A stretch of 64,000 nucleotides of DNA from Halomonas sp. HL-48 (lineage in GTDB: Bacteria; Pseudomonadota; Gammaproteobacteria; Pseudomonadales; Halomonadaceae), in assembly GCF_001314875.1 (NCBI RefSeq), contig NZ_LJZS01000001.1, forward strand, positions 248,001 to 312,000, written 5' to 3'. Shown piece by piece: positions 20,101 to 28,134 of the stretch (positions are counted from its first letter, which is position 1; every line of letters starts with the position of its first letter). Below the pieces are notes generated by a model that saw nothing but the letters and a program-made list of their open reading frames with translations, searched no databases and had not been told where the DNA came from. Made by a program: the position numbers and the translations under genes.

Positions 20101-21107
20101 GGTTTGCCGCCGATACCGGTGGCGCCTTCATCGCGAATTTCACCCCCGGAACCTGTCGCCGCCCCGGGGAATGGCGCAATTGCCGTCGGGTGGTTATGGG
20201 TTTCCACCTTCATCAGGATGTGGATAGGCTCCTGATGGGTGCCATACAGCGCGCGCTCGTCGTCCGCGCCGGTAAGCGGCGTGGCAAAAAAGCGCCCGGC
20301 CTGGTTGCCTTTGATCACGGCGGCGTTGTCGCTGTATGCCGACAGCACGTTATCCGGCGAGGTGGCAAAGGTGTTTTTGATCATCTTGAACAACGAGTGA
20401 CTTTGCGGCTCGCCGTCGATCAGCCAGTCGGCATTGAATATCTTATGGCGGCAGTGCTCGGAGTTCGCCTGGGCGAACATCATCAGCTCCACGTCGCTGG
20501 GATTGCGGTCCAGCTCGTTGAAGGCCTCGACGAGGTAGTCGATTTCATCGTCCGCAAGCGCCAGTCCCAGTTCGCGATTGGCGATTGCCAGGGCCTCGCG
20601 CCCGCCGCTGATGATATCCACACTGCCCAGCGGCGCCGGGTCGTGACGGGCAAACAGCTTGGCGGCATCCGAGGCGTCTGCCAGCACGGTTTCGGTCATC
20701 CGGTCATGCAGGCAGGCGACCACCACTGCCATTGCCTCCTCGCCGGGTGCGGCGCTGAAGGCGATGCGATAATCGATGCCGCGCTCGATGCGTGACACCC
20801 CGGCCACGCCGCAATTTAGGGCAATCTCGGTGGCCTTGGACGACCAGGGTGACTGGGTACCGATGCGCGGCACCACCAAAAAACGCTGCGCGCCCTTGGG
20901 TGGTTCGACCGCTTCCTCGTGGCCGTAATCCAGCAGTTGCGCCAACCGCTCGCGGTCGGCCGCATCCAACGCATCCTGATGGTGGTCGATAAAGTGGACG
21001 TAGTCGGCGGATAGCGCCTCGACCTCGGGAACACGTTCACGCAGCACCGCTAATAATCGAGCATGACGGAAGGCAGAAAGGGCGGGCGCGCCTCGCAGTT
21101 CGAGCAT
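17169..21107 (-). CDS. purL: Phosphoribosylformylglycinamidine synthase
   Basis: Large gammaproteobacterial PurL: FGAR + Gln + ATP gives FGAM in purine synthesis. The 1312 residues (E. coli 1295) comprise an N-terminal PurS-like part, a linker, two AIR-synthase-type ATP domains (NFxH segment [17 protein letters not shown]; second half with GKDSMSM) and a C-terminal class I glutaminase with Cys near 1152 in CNGCQML, HGEGRA, and the His/Glu pair in PHPERV. ATG 21107 opens [14 protein letters not shown] as in relatives. Its own transcription unit, divergent from mltF. Confidence 0.98.
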   Translation of the reverse strand: MLELRGAPALSAFRHARLLAVLRERVPEVEALSADYVHFIDHHQDALDAADRERLAQLLDYGHEEAVEPPKGAQRFLVVPRIGTQSPWSSKATEIALNCGVAGVSRIERGIDYRIAFSAAPGEEAMAVVVACLHDRMTETVLADASDAAKLFARHDPAPLGSVDIISGGREALAIANRELGLALADDEIDYLVEAFNELDRNPSDVELMMFAQANSEHCRHKIFNADWLIDGEPQSHSLFKMIKNTFATSPDNVLSAYSDNAAVIKGNQAGRFFATPLTGADDERALYGTHQEPIHILMKVETHNHPTAIAPFPGAATGSGGEIRDEGATGIGGKPKAGLAGFTVSNLRIPEFVQPWEAFDYGKPERMQSALNIMLDGPIGGAAFNNEFGRPNLTGYFRTYEQDVLSDDGIERRGYHKPIMIAGGYGNIRAQHVQKGDIPVGGKLIVMGGPAMLIGLGGGAASSMASGVSSADLDFASVQRENPEIERRAQEVIDRCWALGDHNPIRFIHDVGAGGLSNALPELVKDGGRGGLFDLRAVPNAEPGMSPLEIWCNEAQERYVLAVAEEDLATFEALCARERCPYAIVGEALEQHHLEVRDGHFDTKPVDLPMSVLFGKPPKMQREFHRQSPALSGVMLDNLDLREALDRILRLPTVASKSFLITIGDRSITGQVARDQMVGPWQVPVADVAVTTASFDTHAGEAMAMGERPPVALIDPAASARLAVAEAITNLAAAPIAKLGDIKLSANWMSAADHPGENQALFDAVHAVGMELCPALGIAIPVGKDSMSMRTAWQDENAQGETEDKSITSPLSLVVTGFAPVTDALATLTPQINLEQDESDLILIDLGNGQNRIGGSALAQVYGQVGNECPDVDDPEDIKAFFEVIQGLNRDGKLLAYHDRSDGGLLVTLLEMAFAAHAGLEIKLDWLVDEPVEAFSALFSEELGAVIQVNREHTEEVLTQFAVAGIETCGVIARPRYDDQVRVTLFEEPLLETTRQLTQRTWSETSYRMQALRDNPECAKNEFDNLLDVRDPGLSASPTFDVNEDISAPFINTTKPAVAVLREQGVNGQVEMAWAFDKAGFDAVDVHMSDVLEGRVSLDDFKGLVACGGFSYGDVLGAGGGWAKSVLFNARAREQFAAFFKRDDSFSLGVCNGCQMLSQLKSLIPGADDWPAFVRNESEQFEARLSMVRVEKSPSILLAGMEGSQLPIAVAHGEGRAAFRDSAHLRRMQSSSQVAMRYIDNYAQVTTRYPANPNGSPSGITGLTTTDGRVTIMMPHPERVARAVTNSWRPSEWTEDGAWLRLFRNARVWLG

Positions 21108-21293
21108 ATCCAGAAGCCTCTAGAGCAGGGAGAATTCGAGCAGGGAAATCACCAGGCCGCATTGCGACCGTCTTTTTCATGAAACTGATTGGGGGCTATG
21201 ATACTGGAAAGCGTCGGCCACACGAAATCAACAAGGTGACAGTCTGCCCATGGCTGGGTATCGTGGCAGATTATCCTGTGCCGACAAGACGCC

Positions 21294-22757
21294 ATGCTGA
21301 CGTTGATTTGCCGACATTTTATCGCCCGCTCGAGCCAGTACTTTGCGCTAACCGCCATTGCGCTGCTGGTCATGATGCCGACATTTTCATTCGTCCCTGA
21401 AGGCGAGCATCTGGCACAGATACGCGAGCGCGACTTCATTACCGTGCACACACGCAATACGCCCATCACCTATTACGAAGGTCGGCACGGTCCCACCGGG
21501 TTCGAATACGAGCTGATGCGCCGATTCGCCGACAGCCTGGGGGTCAGCCTCAATCTCGACGCCGGCCACCACCCGGAAAGCGTCCTCCCCGCCGTGCGTG
21601 AGAAAGGCGACCTGGGCGCCGCGGCGCTGCCGCTGCTCACCGATACGCCCGGCGTTCACTACACGCGCCCCATTATCAACATGCAGCCCCTAGTAGTGTA
21701 CCGTCGCGGCCTGAACGGGATTGCGTCGCCAAGCGATCTGGTGGGGCTGTCCGTGGGGACGCTGAGCGGCGCCGGCACCAGCAGGCCCCTGCGCGTGCTA
21801 CAGCGCGAGCATCCCGATTTAAGCTGGCGTGAATCCCGTGAGATTGAGGTCGCCGAGCTGCTGGCCCAGGTGGAGAATGGCCGCCTTGACGCCGCGGTGA
21901 TTTTCGACCATCAGTTTCGTATCAACCGGCTGTTTTTCCCCAACGTCGAGCGCGGTTTTACGCTGGGCGACCCCGTCTCGATGGCCTGGGCCGTGCCCAG
22001 TGGGCGCGGGCTCGGCCTGCTCGAGGCGGCTAACCGCTTCCTCGAAGACCTTCAGCAGACCGGTATTCTGGATCAGCTGGTCGCGCGCTATTTCGGTCAC
22101 GACGACTACCTGGAATATGTCGGCACCCGCACCTTTCTTGCCCACCTGGACGCCCGGCTACACCGCTTTACTGACAACTTCAAACAGGCCGCAGAAACCA
22201 CCGGCTTCGACTGGAAACTCCTGGCGGCCGTTGGCTACCAGGAATCCCACTGGGACCCCGATGCGGTTTCTCCCACCGGCGTTCGCGGCCTGATGATGCT
22301 GACCCGACCCACCGCCGAAGAGATGGATATCGATAATCGCCGTGATTCTGCGCAAAGCATCGACGGCGGGTCGCGCTACCTGCGCAGCATCATGGACCGG
22401 TTGCCGGAGGAGATTACCGGCGACGACCGGCTCTACATGGCGCTTGCCGCCTACAACGTAGGACTGGGCCACCTCTACGACGCCCGCGATATCGCCGACA
22501 TACGCGGCACTAACCCCAACCGCTGGGCAGATGTGCGCGAAGCCCTGCCGCTGCTTCAGCAGCGCGAATGGCACAGCAAAACCCGCCATGGCTACGCCCG
22601 AGGCGGCGAACCGGTGATCTACGTCCGCAACATTCGCCGCTATTACGAGATGATCGAGTACGTTGAGCGCAGCCGCCAGCAGTTTTTTCAGCTAGAGCAA
22701 ACGCCTGTCAACGCAGACCCGCTGGTAATGTTTGATCTTGTGCCACCGCTTGATTAA
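21294..22757 (+). CDS. mltF: Membrane-bound lytic murein transglycosylase F
   Basis: Cleaves the glycan strand of peptidoglycan with formation of 1,6-anhydroMurNAc. The 487 residues comprise a hydrophobic N-terminus (about 12-33), a periplasmic amino-acid-binding-type (SBP_bac_3) domain at about 42-270 (FITVHTRNTPITYYEGRHGPTG), and an SLT domain with catalytic Glu317 in GYQESHWD, followed by GVRGLMMLT and AAYNVGLGHL. The purL/mltF/tadA order is conserved in E. coli, but here a diguanylate cyclase gene lies 12 bases downstream. A possible promoter has TATGAT at 21197-21202. Confidence 0.94.
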   Translation: MLTLICRHFIARSSQYFALTAIALLVMMPTFSFVPEGEHLAQIRERDFITVHTRNTPITYYEGRHGPTGFEYELMRRFADSLGVSLNLDAGHHPESVLPAVREKGDLGAAALPLLTDTPGVHYTRPIINMQPLVVYRRGLNGIASPSDLVGLSVGTLSGAGTSRPLRVLQREHPDLSWRESREIEVAELLAQVENGRLDAAVIFDHQFRINRLFFPNVERGFTLGDPVSMAWAVPSGRGLGLLEAANRFLEDLQQTGILDQLVARYFGHDDYLEYVGTRTFLAHLDARLHRFTDNFKQAAETTGFDWKLLAAVGYQESHWDPDAVSPTGVRGLMMLTRPTAEEMDIDNRRDSAQSIDGGSRYLRSIMDRLPEEITGDDRLYMALAAYNVGLGHLYDARDIADIRGTNPNRWADVREALPLLQQREWHSKTRHGYARGGEPVIYVRNIRRYYEMIEYVERSRQQFFQLEQTPVNADPLVMFDLVPPLD

Positions 22758-22769
22758 GTCGAGACCTCA

Positions 22770-24728
22770 ATGCCCCTGACGCTGTTTGCTCGCACCGCGC
22801 TAAGCCTGACCGTCGCCGCTGTGCTTGGGGCGACGGCGCTGTTGGTGACTTCGCCGGATATCACCACGCTTGCATTGTGGTGCCTGGGGCTCGCTCAACT
22901 GGCCGGGATGCGGGGCGCCTGGCGGCTTGCCTGCCTGCTGGCGGCAGGCACGTTTGGATTGCTCGCCCCCGGGATGGCCAGCTACCTGCTGCCCGAAGCC
23001 TGGTTACCCACCGCCACCTGGCAGCTGCTTGCCGAACGTATGTTGCCAGGCGCGACGCTTGAAACGTTCAGAGCGCCGCTACTCGCGGCAGTTTCCCTGC
23101 AGCTGACCGCGCTTGTGCTGCTACTGCGTTGCCGGGCGTGGCTGGGTGCGCCGCTGCTGGTCATGTCGGCCAGCCTGCTGCTCGTTCTGCAAGCAATCGA
23201 GCCCGTCCTGTCGACCGGCTTCACTCCGCTACTTCACTACGCCGCACAAGGCCCCGTGCTGGTCATCCATGCCCTGCTTCTGTTGGCCCAGATAGTCTTT
23301 TCCAGCGCCCACTGGCATGGCAAACGCTATATGTCGCTGTCGCTGTGGGCAACGTCCGGCCTGGCCGGCCTCGCACTGCTGCTCTGGCAACAGCTGCACC
23401 TGCAGGCCGAGCGCACGCTCTTTCAACACGCTGAAGCCCGGGTACAAACCGCCACGACGCAACTGAACCGTGAGATCAGCGACCACCTGGATGCCATGCG
23501 CCGGTTTGCCCGCACCTGGGAACTGCAGTCAACGCCGCCCACCTATCGCCAATGGGAGCACCAGGCAAAAGGCTATAAACGCGACTTTGACTACCTGATC
23601 AATATTGCCTTCATCACGCCCGATAGCGGCATTCGCCAGGTATACCCGGCGACACCGCTGAACCTGAGCACCCTGGGGCTTCGCCTGTTCGATGTTCAGC
23701 CTGCGGGGCGGCGCGCACTGGAACCGGCCCTGCGCGGCGAGCAGGAAGGCAGCACCGATATCATCGAACTGCTGCAAGGCGGCGCGGGGATGATTCACTA
23801 CCTGCCGGTGAGGAACGACGCCGGCGCCGTGCTCGGCGCGACGGCCATGGCGATCAGTTTTCCAAGGCTTGCCGAAACGCTGTTCGAACGGCTACCCAGC
23901 CCCGAGGGCTTGATACAATGGCGCGACGACGATCAGGTGCTCGCCGAGCACGGCGATGCGACCCGCCCGGGCCCCTGGGTTTACCGCCACCAGGTGGCGC
24001 TGGGCAATCAAACATTGACGCTCTCTGACCGACCGCGGCGCGATCACCTGCTCAGCCAGCTGCCCAGGCTGCCGACGCTCACCCTGGTATTGGGCCTGAC
24101 CTTCGCCTATCTGGTCTATCTGGTGATCTATACCTTCATGCGACTGGGCGACCAGCACCGTGCCATGCAGCAAAGCAACGCCTCGCTGCAGCAGGAAATG
24201 AAGACCCGCAGCCAGCTACAGCGCGAGGTCGAATGGCTGGCGCGCCACGACGAGCTGACCGGCATTGCCAATCGCCGCCACTTTCTCGACCACGCCAGCG
24301 CGCATCAGAACGTGCGACCGCTCAGTCTGGCGCTGTTCGATATCGACCATTTCAAACGCGTCAACGATCAGTTAGGGCATCTGGTGGGCGATGACTACCT
24401 GGCGCGCATGGCCGAGCTGGGCGAGGCCCTGGTGGCGCATCGAGGCGGGTTATTTGCCCGCTACGGGGGCGAAGAATTCATCGCCTGGCTGCCCGGCCTG
24501 GATCTCGAGGCCGCGCGGTCGGTGGCGGAGTCGTTGCGCCTTAAGCTGGTTGACGCTCACCTGGCCCACGCCGACGGCGAGCCCATCACGTTGAGTGCCG
24601 GCGTGGTCAGCGTGGATGACGCCCAGACACTCGACATGACGCGCCTGATGCAAACCGCCGACGAAGCCCTGTATCGCGCCAAACGTGCCGGCCGCAACCG
24701 GGTCGCCACCGGGCACTTCAGCGACTGA
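22770..24728 (+). CDS. Membrane diguanylate cyclase with multi-TM and periplasmic sensor region
   Basis: 652-residue protein predicted to make cyclic di-GMP. About seven hydrophobic segments occupy residues 5-205 (MASE-like). A predicted extracytoplasmic CHASE-like region spans about 210-430 (FDYLINIAFITPDSGIRQVYP, MIHYLPVRNDAGAVLG). A last TM lies at about 433-457, then a short coiled coil, and a GGDEF domain with RYGGEEF (GGEEF 566-570) and DELTGIANRR. No RxxD inhibitory site precedes GGEEF (RGGL instead), so product inhibition may be weak. No EAL domain. The 12-base gap to mltF suggests one transcript. The sensed ligand is unknown. Confidence 0.9.
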   Translation: MPLTLFARTALSLTVAAVLGATALLVTSPDITTLALWCLGLAQLAGMRGAWRLACLLAAGTFGLLAPGMASYLLPEAWLPTATWQLLAERMLPGATLETFRAPLLAAVSLQLTALVLLLRCRAWLGAPLLVMSASLLLVLQAIEPVLSTGFTPLLHYAAQGPVLVIHALLLLAQIVFSSAHWHGKRYMSLSLWATSGLAGLALLLWQQLHLQAERTLFQHAEARVQTATTQLNREISDHLDAMRRFARTWELQSTPPTYRQWEHQAKGYKRDFDYLINIAFITPDSGIRQVYPATPLNLSTLGLRLFDVQPAGRRALEPALRGEQEGSTDIIELLQGGAGMIHYLPVRNDAGAVLGATAMAISFPRLAETLFERLPSPEGLIQWRDDDQVLAEHGDATRPGPWVYRHQVALGNQTLTLSDRPRRDHLLSQLPRLPTLTLVLGLTFAYLVYLVIYTFMRLGDQHRAMQQSNASLQQEMKTRSQLQREVEWLARHDELTGIANRRHFLDHASAHQNVRPLSLALFDIDHFKRVNDQLGHLVGDDYLARMAELGEALVAHRGGLFARYGGEEFIAWLPGLDLEAARSVAESLRLKLVDAHLAHADGEPITLSAGVVSVDDAQTLDMTRLMQTADEALYRAKRAGRNRVATGHFSD

Positions 24729-25199
24729 CTAGCCGTCCGCCGCGTCTCGCCTGGCGGCAAAAAACGTCTTCAGGCATTTGCTCGAGGCCGCCGCCAGCAC
24801 CCCGCCCTGGACCTCGATGGCATGATTGAACCACGGCTGAGCGAGCAGGTTAGCCTTTGATTCCACCATGCCGGTACGCGGCTCAGCGGCGCCATAAACC
24901 AGGCGGCTCAAGCGGGCGTGAACCATTGCCCCGGCGCACATCATGCAGGGTTCCAGCGTGACGAACAGCGTACAGTCCGCCAGCCGGTAGTTGCCCTGAT
25001 TGAGCGCCGCTGCACGCAGCGCACGGATTTCCGCGTGACCGCTGGGGTCGCAGCTGGACACCGGCGCATTGCCGGCCTCGCCGATAATCCGGCCCTCGGC
25101 GTCAACCACCACGGCGCCTACCGGCACTTCCCCCATGGCCGCGGCCTGGTGCGCTTGATCCAGCGCCCGGTGCATATAAAATTCATCGCTGCGTATCAC
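24729..25199 (-). CDS. tadA: tRNA adenosine(34) deaminase TadA
   Basis: Zinc deaminase converting A34 to inosine in tRNA-Arg(ACG), essential in most bacteria. The 156 residues carry the zinc/proton-shuttle motif GHAEIRAL and PCMMC (EPCMMCAGAMVHARL). The GTG at 25199 is chosen because GGAG is six bases away on its 5' side; the longer open frame upstream has no homology. The stop abuts the stop of the diguanylate cyclase gene (convergent, zero gap). Confidence 0.95.
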   Translation of the reverse strand: MIRSDEFYMHRALDQAHQAAAMGEVPVGAVVVDAEGRIIGEAGNAPVSSCDPSGHAEIRALRAAALNQGNYRLADCTLFVTLEPCMMCAGAMVHARLSRLVYGAAEPRTGMVESKANLLAQPWFNHAIEVQGGVLAAASSKCLKTFFAARRDAADG

Positions 25200-25281
25200 G
25201 GCAAACTCCGTTAAGGTAACAAAACGATCGTATGAACGGTGCCTGTTGCGCCGCTTAATAAGAGACCATAGGATACCGAGA

Positions 25282-26100
25282 ATGGCAGACGCGCTGAATA
25301 CGCTGGTCAATTTGCTTGAGCTGGAAACCCTGGAAGACACCCTGTTTCGCGGACAAAGCCAGGACCTCGGTTTTCCCCAACTCTACGGCGGCCAGGTATT
25401 GGGCCAAGCGCTGGCGGCCGCCAGCCGCACCGTGCCCGACGAGCGCCGCCCGCATTCCCAGCACGGCTACTTTCTGCGCCCGGGTGACCCGCACCGCCCG
25501 GTGGTCTACCAGGTGGATACTATCCGCGACGGCGGCAGTTTCACCACCCGACGGGTCACGGCGATTCAAAAGGGCAGGCCGATCTTTTTCTGCAGCGCCT
25601 CCTTTCAAAGCAGCGAAACCAGCATTGCCCACCAGCGTGAGATGCCCGCGGTGCCGTCGCCCGAGGCGCTGATAGAAAGCGGTGACGTCAAGCACGCCCG
25701 CTTTCCCGGCCACCCGATCGAATTCCTGCACCTCAAGGGGAATCCGGATCAGGCGCTGCCCATCGGGCAGTGCCTGTGGTTTCGCCTGGCTGGCAACCTG
25801 CCCGACGACGCAGCCCTCCACCGTCACCTGCTTTCCTATGCCTCCGACTTCAACCTCCTCACCACCGGCCTGGTGCCCCACGGCATCCGCTATACCGACC
25901 CCACGTTGCGCATCGCCAGCCTCGACCATGCTTTATGGCTACATGAAGACACCCGCCTGGACGATTGGCTGCTGTATGTCATCGACTCGCCCTGGGCCGG
26001 CGGTGCGCGCGGCCTTGCCCGAGGCCACATCTACCGGCGCGACGGCCGCCTGGTGGCGTCTACCGCCCAGGAAGGCCTTATCCGCTACCCAACCGAGTAA
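25282..26100 (+). CDS. tesB: Acyl-CoA thioesterase II
   Basis: Double hot-dog thioesterase that hydrolyses medium- and long-chain acyl-CoA. The 272 residues show the TesB signatures YGGQVLGQALAAASRTV, HSQHGYFLRPGDP, DGGSFTTRRVTAIQKG and, in the second half, SLDHALWLHEDTRLDDWLLYVIDSPWAGGARGLARGHIYRRDG. The catalytic Asp/Thr/Gln region lies there. ATG 25282 with AGGATACCGAG upstream is preferred to an in-frame start 36 bases earlier. Divergent from tadA; the short intergenic region contains AAAACGATCGT (25221-25231). Confidence 0.94.
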   Translation: MADALNTLVNLLELETLEDTLFRGQSQDLGFPQLYGGQVLGQALAAASRTVPDERRPHSQHGYFLRPGDPHRPVVYQVDTIRDGGSFTTRRVTAIQKGRPIFFCSASFQSSETSIAHQREMPAVPSPEALIESGDVKHARFPGHPIEFLHLKGNPDQALPIGQCLWFRLAGNLPDDAALHRHLLSYASDFNLLTTGLVPHGIRYTDPTLRIASLDHALWLHEDTRLDDWLLYVIDSPWAGGARGLARGHIYRRDGRLVASTAQEGLIRYPTE

Positions 26101-26105
26101 ACGAC

Positions 26106-26131
26106 GAACGCCCGCTTAAAAGCGGGCGTTC
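26106..26131. terminator. Bidirectional hairpin between tesB and the malic enzyme gene
   Basis: A perfect 11-bp stem GAACGCCCGCT / AGCGGGCGTTC with loop TAAA lies five bases past the tesB stop and 28 before the end of the convergent gene. No long T-run on either side. Confidence 0.65.
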
Positions 26132-26159
26132 AGGTTGAATATTGCGCTGTCAGACCGGC

Positions 26160-27431
26160 TTATTCGCCGTAAACGTCATTGATGCTGCCCAGCGGGTAGT
26201 GGGCCGGATAAGGCTTGCGTGCCACGCCCGAGTCCACCGCCGCCTGCGCCACCGCCGAGGAAACCCGCGCCAGCAGGCGCACATCCACAGGCGTGGGAAT
26301 GATGTAGTCGCGGCCGAACTGCATGTCGGTGCGTTCGTAGGCATCCAGCACTGCCTGGGGCACCGGCTCGCGGGCCAGATCCTTGAGAGCATGAACCGCG
26401 GCCAGCTTCATGGTTTCGTTAATGCGCGTGGCTCGTACGTCCAGCGCCCCGCGAAAGATGAACGGGAAGCCCAGGACGTTATTGACCTGATTGGGGAAAT
26501 CCGAGCGCCCGGTGGCCATGATCACGTCGGGGCGCGCCTCGCGGGCAACCGCCGGATGAATCTCGGGATCCGGGTTGGTGCAGGCAAAAATCACCGGATC
26601 CGCCGCCATTTTCTTGACCTGATCCGCCGACAGCAGCCCGGGACCCGAGAGACCGATAAACACATCGGCCCCGTCGATGGCGTCATCCAGGGTGCGCATG
26701 TCCGTGTCCCTGGCAAATTCGGCTTTATATTCGTTAATGCCCTCACGTTCGCTGTGAATAACCCCGCGGCGGTCAAGCATGACCAGGTTATCCTTGCTTG
26801 CCCCGCAGGACACCAGCAGGCGCATGCAGGCAATAGCGGCTGCCCCAGCGCCCATGCAAACGATCTTGACGTCGCCGATGGCTTTGCCCGCAATATCCAG
26901 CGCGTTGAGCATACCCGCCGCGGTGACGATCGCCGTACCGTGCTGGTCGTCATGGAAGACCGGGATATGGCAGCGCTCAATCAGCGCCTTTTCAATTTCA
27001 AAGCACTCGGGCGCCTTGATGTCTTCGAGATTGATCCCACCCCAGGTATCGGCAATGCGCGCTACGGTGTCGATAAACGCCTGCGGGCTTTCTGCATCGA
27101 CTTCGATATCCACCGAGTTGATGCCGGCAAAGCACTTGAACAGCACGCCCTTGCCTTCCATGACGGGCTTGCTGGCCAAAGGCCCCAGGTTACCCAGCCC
27201 AAGGATCGCGCTGCCGTCGGAAATCACCGCGACCAGATTGCCTTTACCGGTATAGCGATAGGCATTTTCGGCTTCACGGGCAATCTCCCTGACCGGCTCC
27301 GCAACGCCCGGACTATACGCCAGCGCCAGGTCCCGGGCGGTCGCGGTGGGTTTGGTCAACTCCACCGACAGTTTTCCGGGAATCGGCTTCGCGTGATAAT
27401 CCAAAGCGGCCTGCTTGTTTGCATCGGTCAT
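26160..27431 (-). CDS. NAD(P)-dependent malic enzyme, short form
   Basis: Oxidative decarboxylation of malate to pyruvate. The 423 residues comprise the malic and NAD-binding domains: the catalytic Tyr in LALAYSPGVAEP, Lys in GNLGPLASKPVMEGKG, metal ligands in FEIEKALIERCHIPVFHDDQHGTA, and the nucleotide loop GAGAAAIA. It has the MaeB-type malic domain but lacks the roughly 330-residue phosphotransacetylase-like C-terminus of E. coli MaeB, so allosteric control by acetyl-CoA through that domain is not expected. NAD/NADP preference cannot be told. A promoter lies at 27473-27501. Confidence 0.92.
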   Translation of the reverse strand: MTDANKQAALDYHAKPIPGKLSVELTKPTATARDLALAYSPGVAEPVREIAREAENAYRYTGKGNLVAVISDGSAILGLGNLGPLASKPVMEGKGVLFKCFAGINSVDIEVDAESPQAFIDTVARIADTWGGINLEDIKAPECFEIEKALIERCHIPVFHDDQHGTAIVTAAGMLNALDIAGKAIGDVKIVCMGAGAAAIACMRLLVSCGASKDNLVMLDRRGVIHSEREGINEYKAEFARDTDMRTLDDAIDGADVFIGLSGPGLLSADQVKKMAADPVIFACTNPDPEIHPAVAREARPDVIMATGRSDFPNQVNNVLGFPFIFRGALDVRATRINETMKLAAVHALKDLAREPVPQAVLDAYERTDMQFGRDYIIPTPVDVRLLARVSSAVAQAAVDSGVARKPYPAHYPLGSINDVYGE

Positions 27432-27472
27432 GGTCTAGGATCCAGTTGCATAGAAGGGAGATAAGTACGATC

Positions 27473-27501
27473 AGAATATAGAAAAACACGAGGCTGCTCA
27501 A
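27473..27501 (-). promoter_or_regulatory. Sigma-70 promoter for the malic enzyme gene
   Basis: On the minus strand TTGAGC is followed after 17 bases by TATTCT, giving a start near 27466 and a leader of about 35 bases. The palindrome at 27523-27536 is centred about 63 bases upstream, a typical position for an activator site. Confidence 0.55.
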
Positions 27502-27522
27502 GCAAGTGGTAAACCCGGCATA

Positions 27523-27536
27523 AAAACGATCGTTTT
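27523..27536. promoter_or_regulatory. Perfect palindrome AAAACGATCGTTTT upstream of the malic enzyme gene
   Basis: A 14-base perfect palindrome at about -63 of the predicted start point. A 12-of-14 match (AAAACGATCGTATG) lies at 25221-25234 between tadA and tesB. It could be an operator; the protein is not recognised. Confidence 0.35.
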
Positions 27537-27701
27537 AACGACTTTAGCTTCAACTTCGTAACATTTCGAATATATTTAATGAATCTTATACCTAACCGGT
27601 CCAGCCATAACGATTGCCTTATTGATGCATGGCAGCATTTAGTGGAAATATTTTCCAATAAATATCTTTCTGCATTACCGGGTGGTGGCGCCCACCGGGA
27701 A

Positions 27702-27732
27702 TAAAAAAAACCCACGCCGAGGCGTGGGTTTC
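27702..27732 (-). terminator. Rho-independent terminator of rpmE
   Basis: On the minus strand AAACCCACGCC / GGCGTGGGTTT forms a strong hairpin followed by a run of eight T in total, 43 bases after the rpmE stop. Confidence 0.9.
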
Positions 27733-27774
27733 TCACCGGCACCGAGGGCCGGCGATGTGGCAAATCCGTGTGGA

Positions 27775-27990
27775 TCAGCCGCGCTTGACGGCAGCGCCGA
27801 AACGCTTGTTGAAGCGCTCTACGCGGCCACCGGTGGTCGCCTGCTTCTGCTTACCCGTGTAGAAAGGGTGGCAGTTGGAGCAAACGTCCAGAGAGAAGTC
27901 CTGACCCGACGTGGACCCTACCTGGAAGCTAGCACCGCAGGAACAACTGGCGGTGACCGTGTTGTAATTCGGATGGATACCTTGTTTCAT
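27775..27990 (-). CDS. rpmE: 50S ribosomal protein bL31
   Basis: Zinc-binding (C+) form of bL31, a bridge between ribosomal subunits. The 71 residues start [19 protein letters not shown] and include [13 protein letters not shown], so the four zinc cysteines (C16, C18, C37, C40) are all present. ATG 27990 has GAGGCTCAAG before it. The gene has a promoter at 28106-28134 and therefore a leader of about 109 bases that can fold (see finding). Divergent from priA. Confidence 0.97.
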   Translation of the reverse strand: MKQGIHPNYNTVTASCSCGASFQVGSTSGQDFSLDVCSNCHPFYTGKQKQATTGGRVERFNKRFGAAVKRG

Positions 27991-28105
27991 CTTGAGCCTC
28001 ATCAGCGGTATGCCGCCACCTGATCTCGTGCCAGGCACCGCATACGGTTTAAAAAAACGACTAACCGGTTAATCGCTCCATCGTTTAGAGTCAGAGCGGC
28101 CGCGT

Positions 28106-28134
28106 ATTCTAGCAAAACTAATGCCGGAGGCCAA
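28106..28134 (-). promoter_or_regulatory. Promoter of rpmE, abutting the priA start
   Basis: On the minus strand TTGGCC, 17 bases, then TAGAAT, with TG one base before the -10 (extended -10, TGCTAGAAT). Start predicted near 28099. The -35 ends at the base before the priA start codon, so the two genes share this stretch. Confidence 0.55.

Larger units (their letters stand above)
27432..27774. other. AT-rich intergenic region between malic enzyme gene and rpmE
   Basis: About 340 bases, clearly more AT-rich than the neighbours. It holds the malic enzyme promoter (27473-27501), a perfect 14-base palindrome (27523-27536), a TGGAAA-TAT-TTTCCA palindrome (27643-27657) and the rpmE terminator (27702-27732). 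I see no credible coding sequence. Both flanking genes are on the minus strand. Confidence 0.6.
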
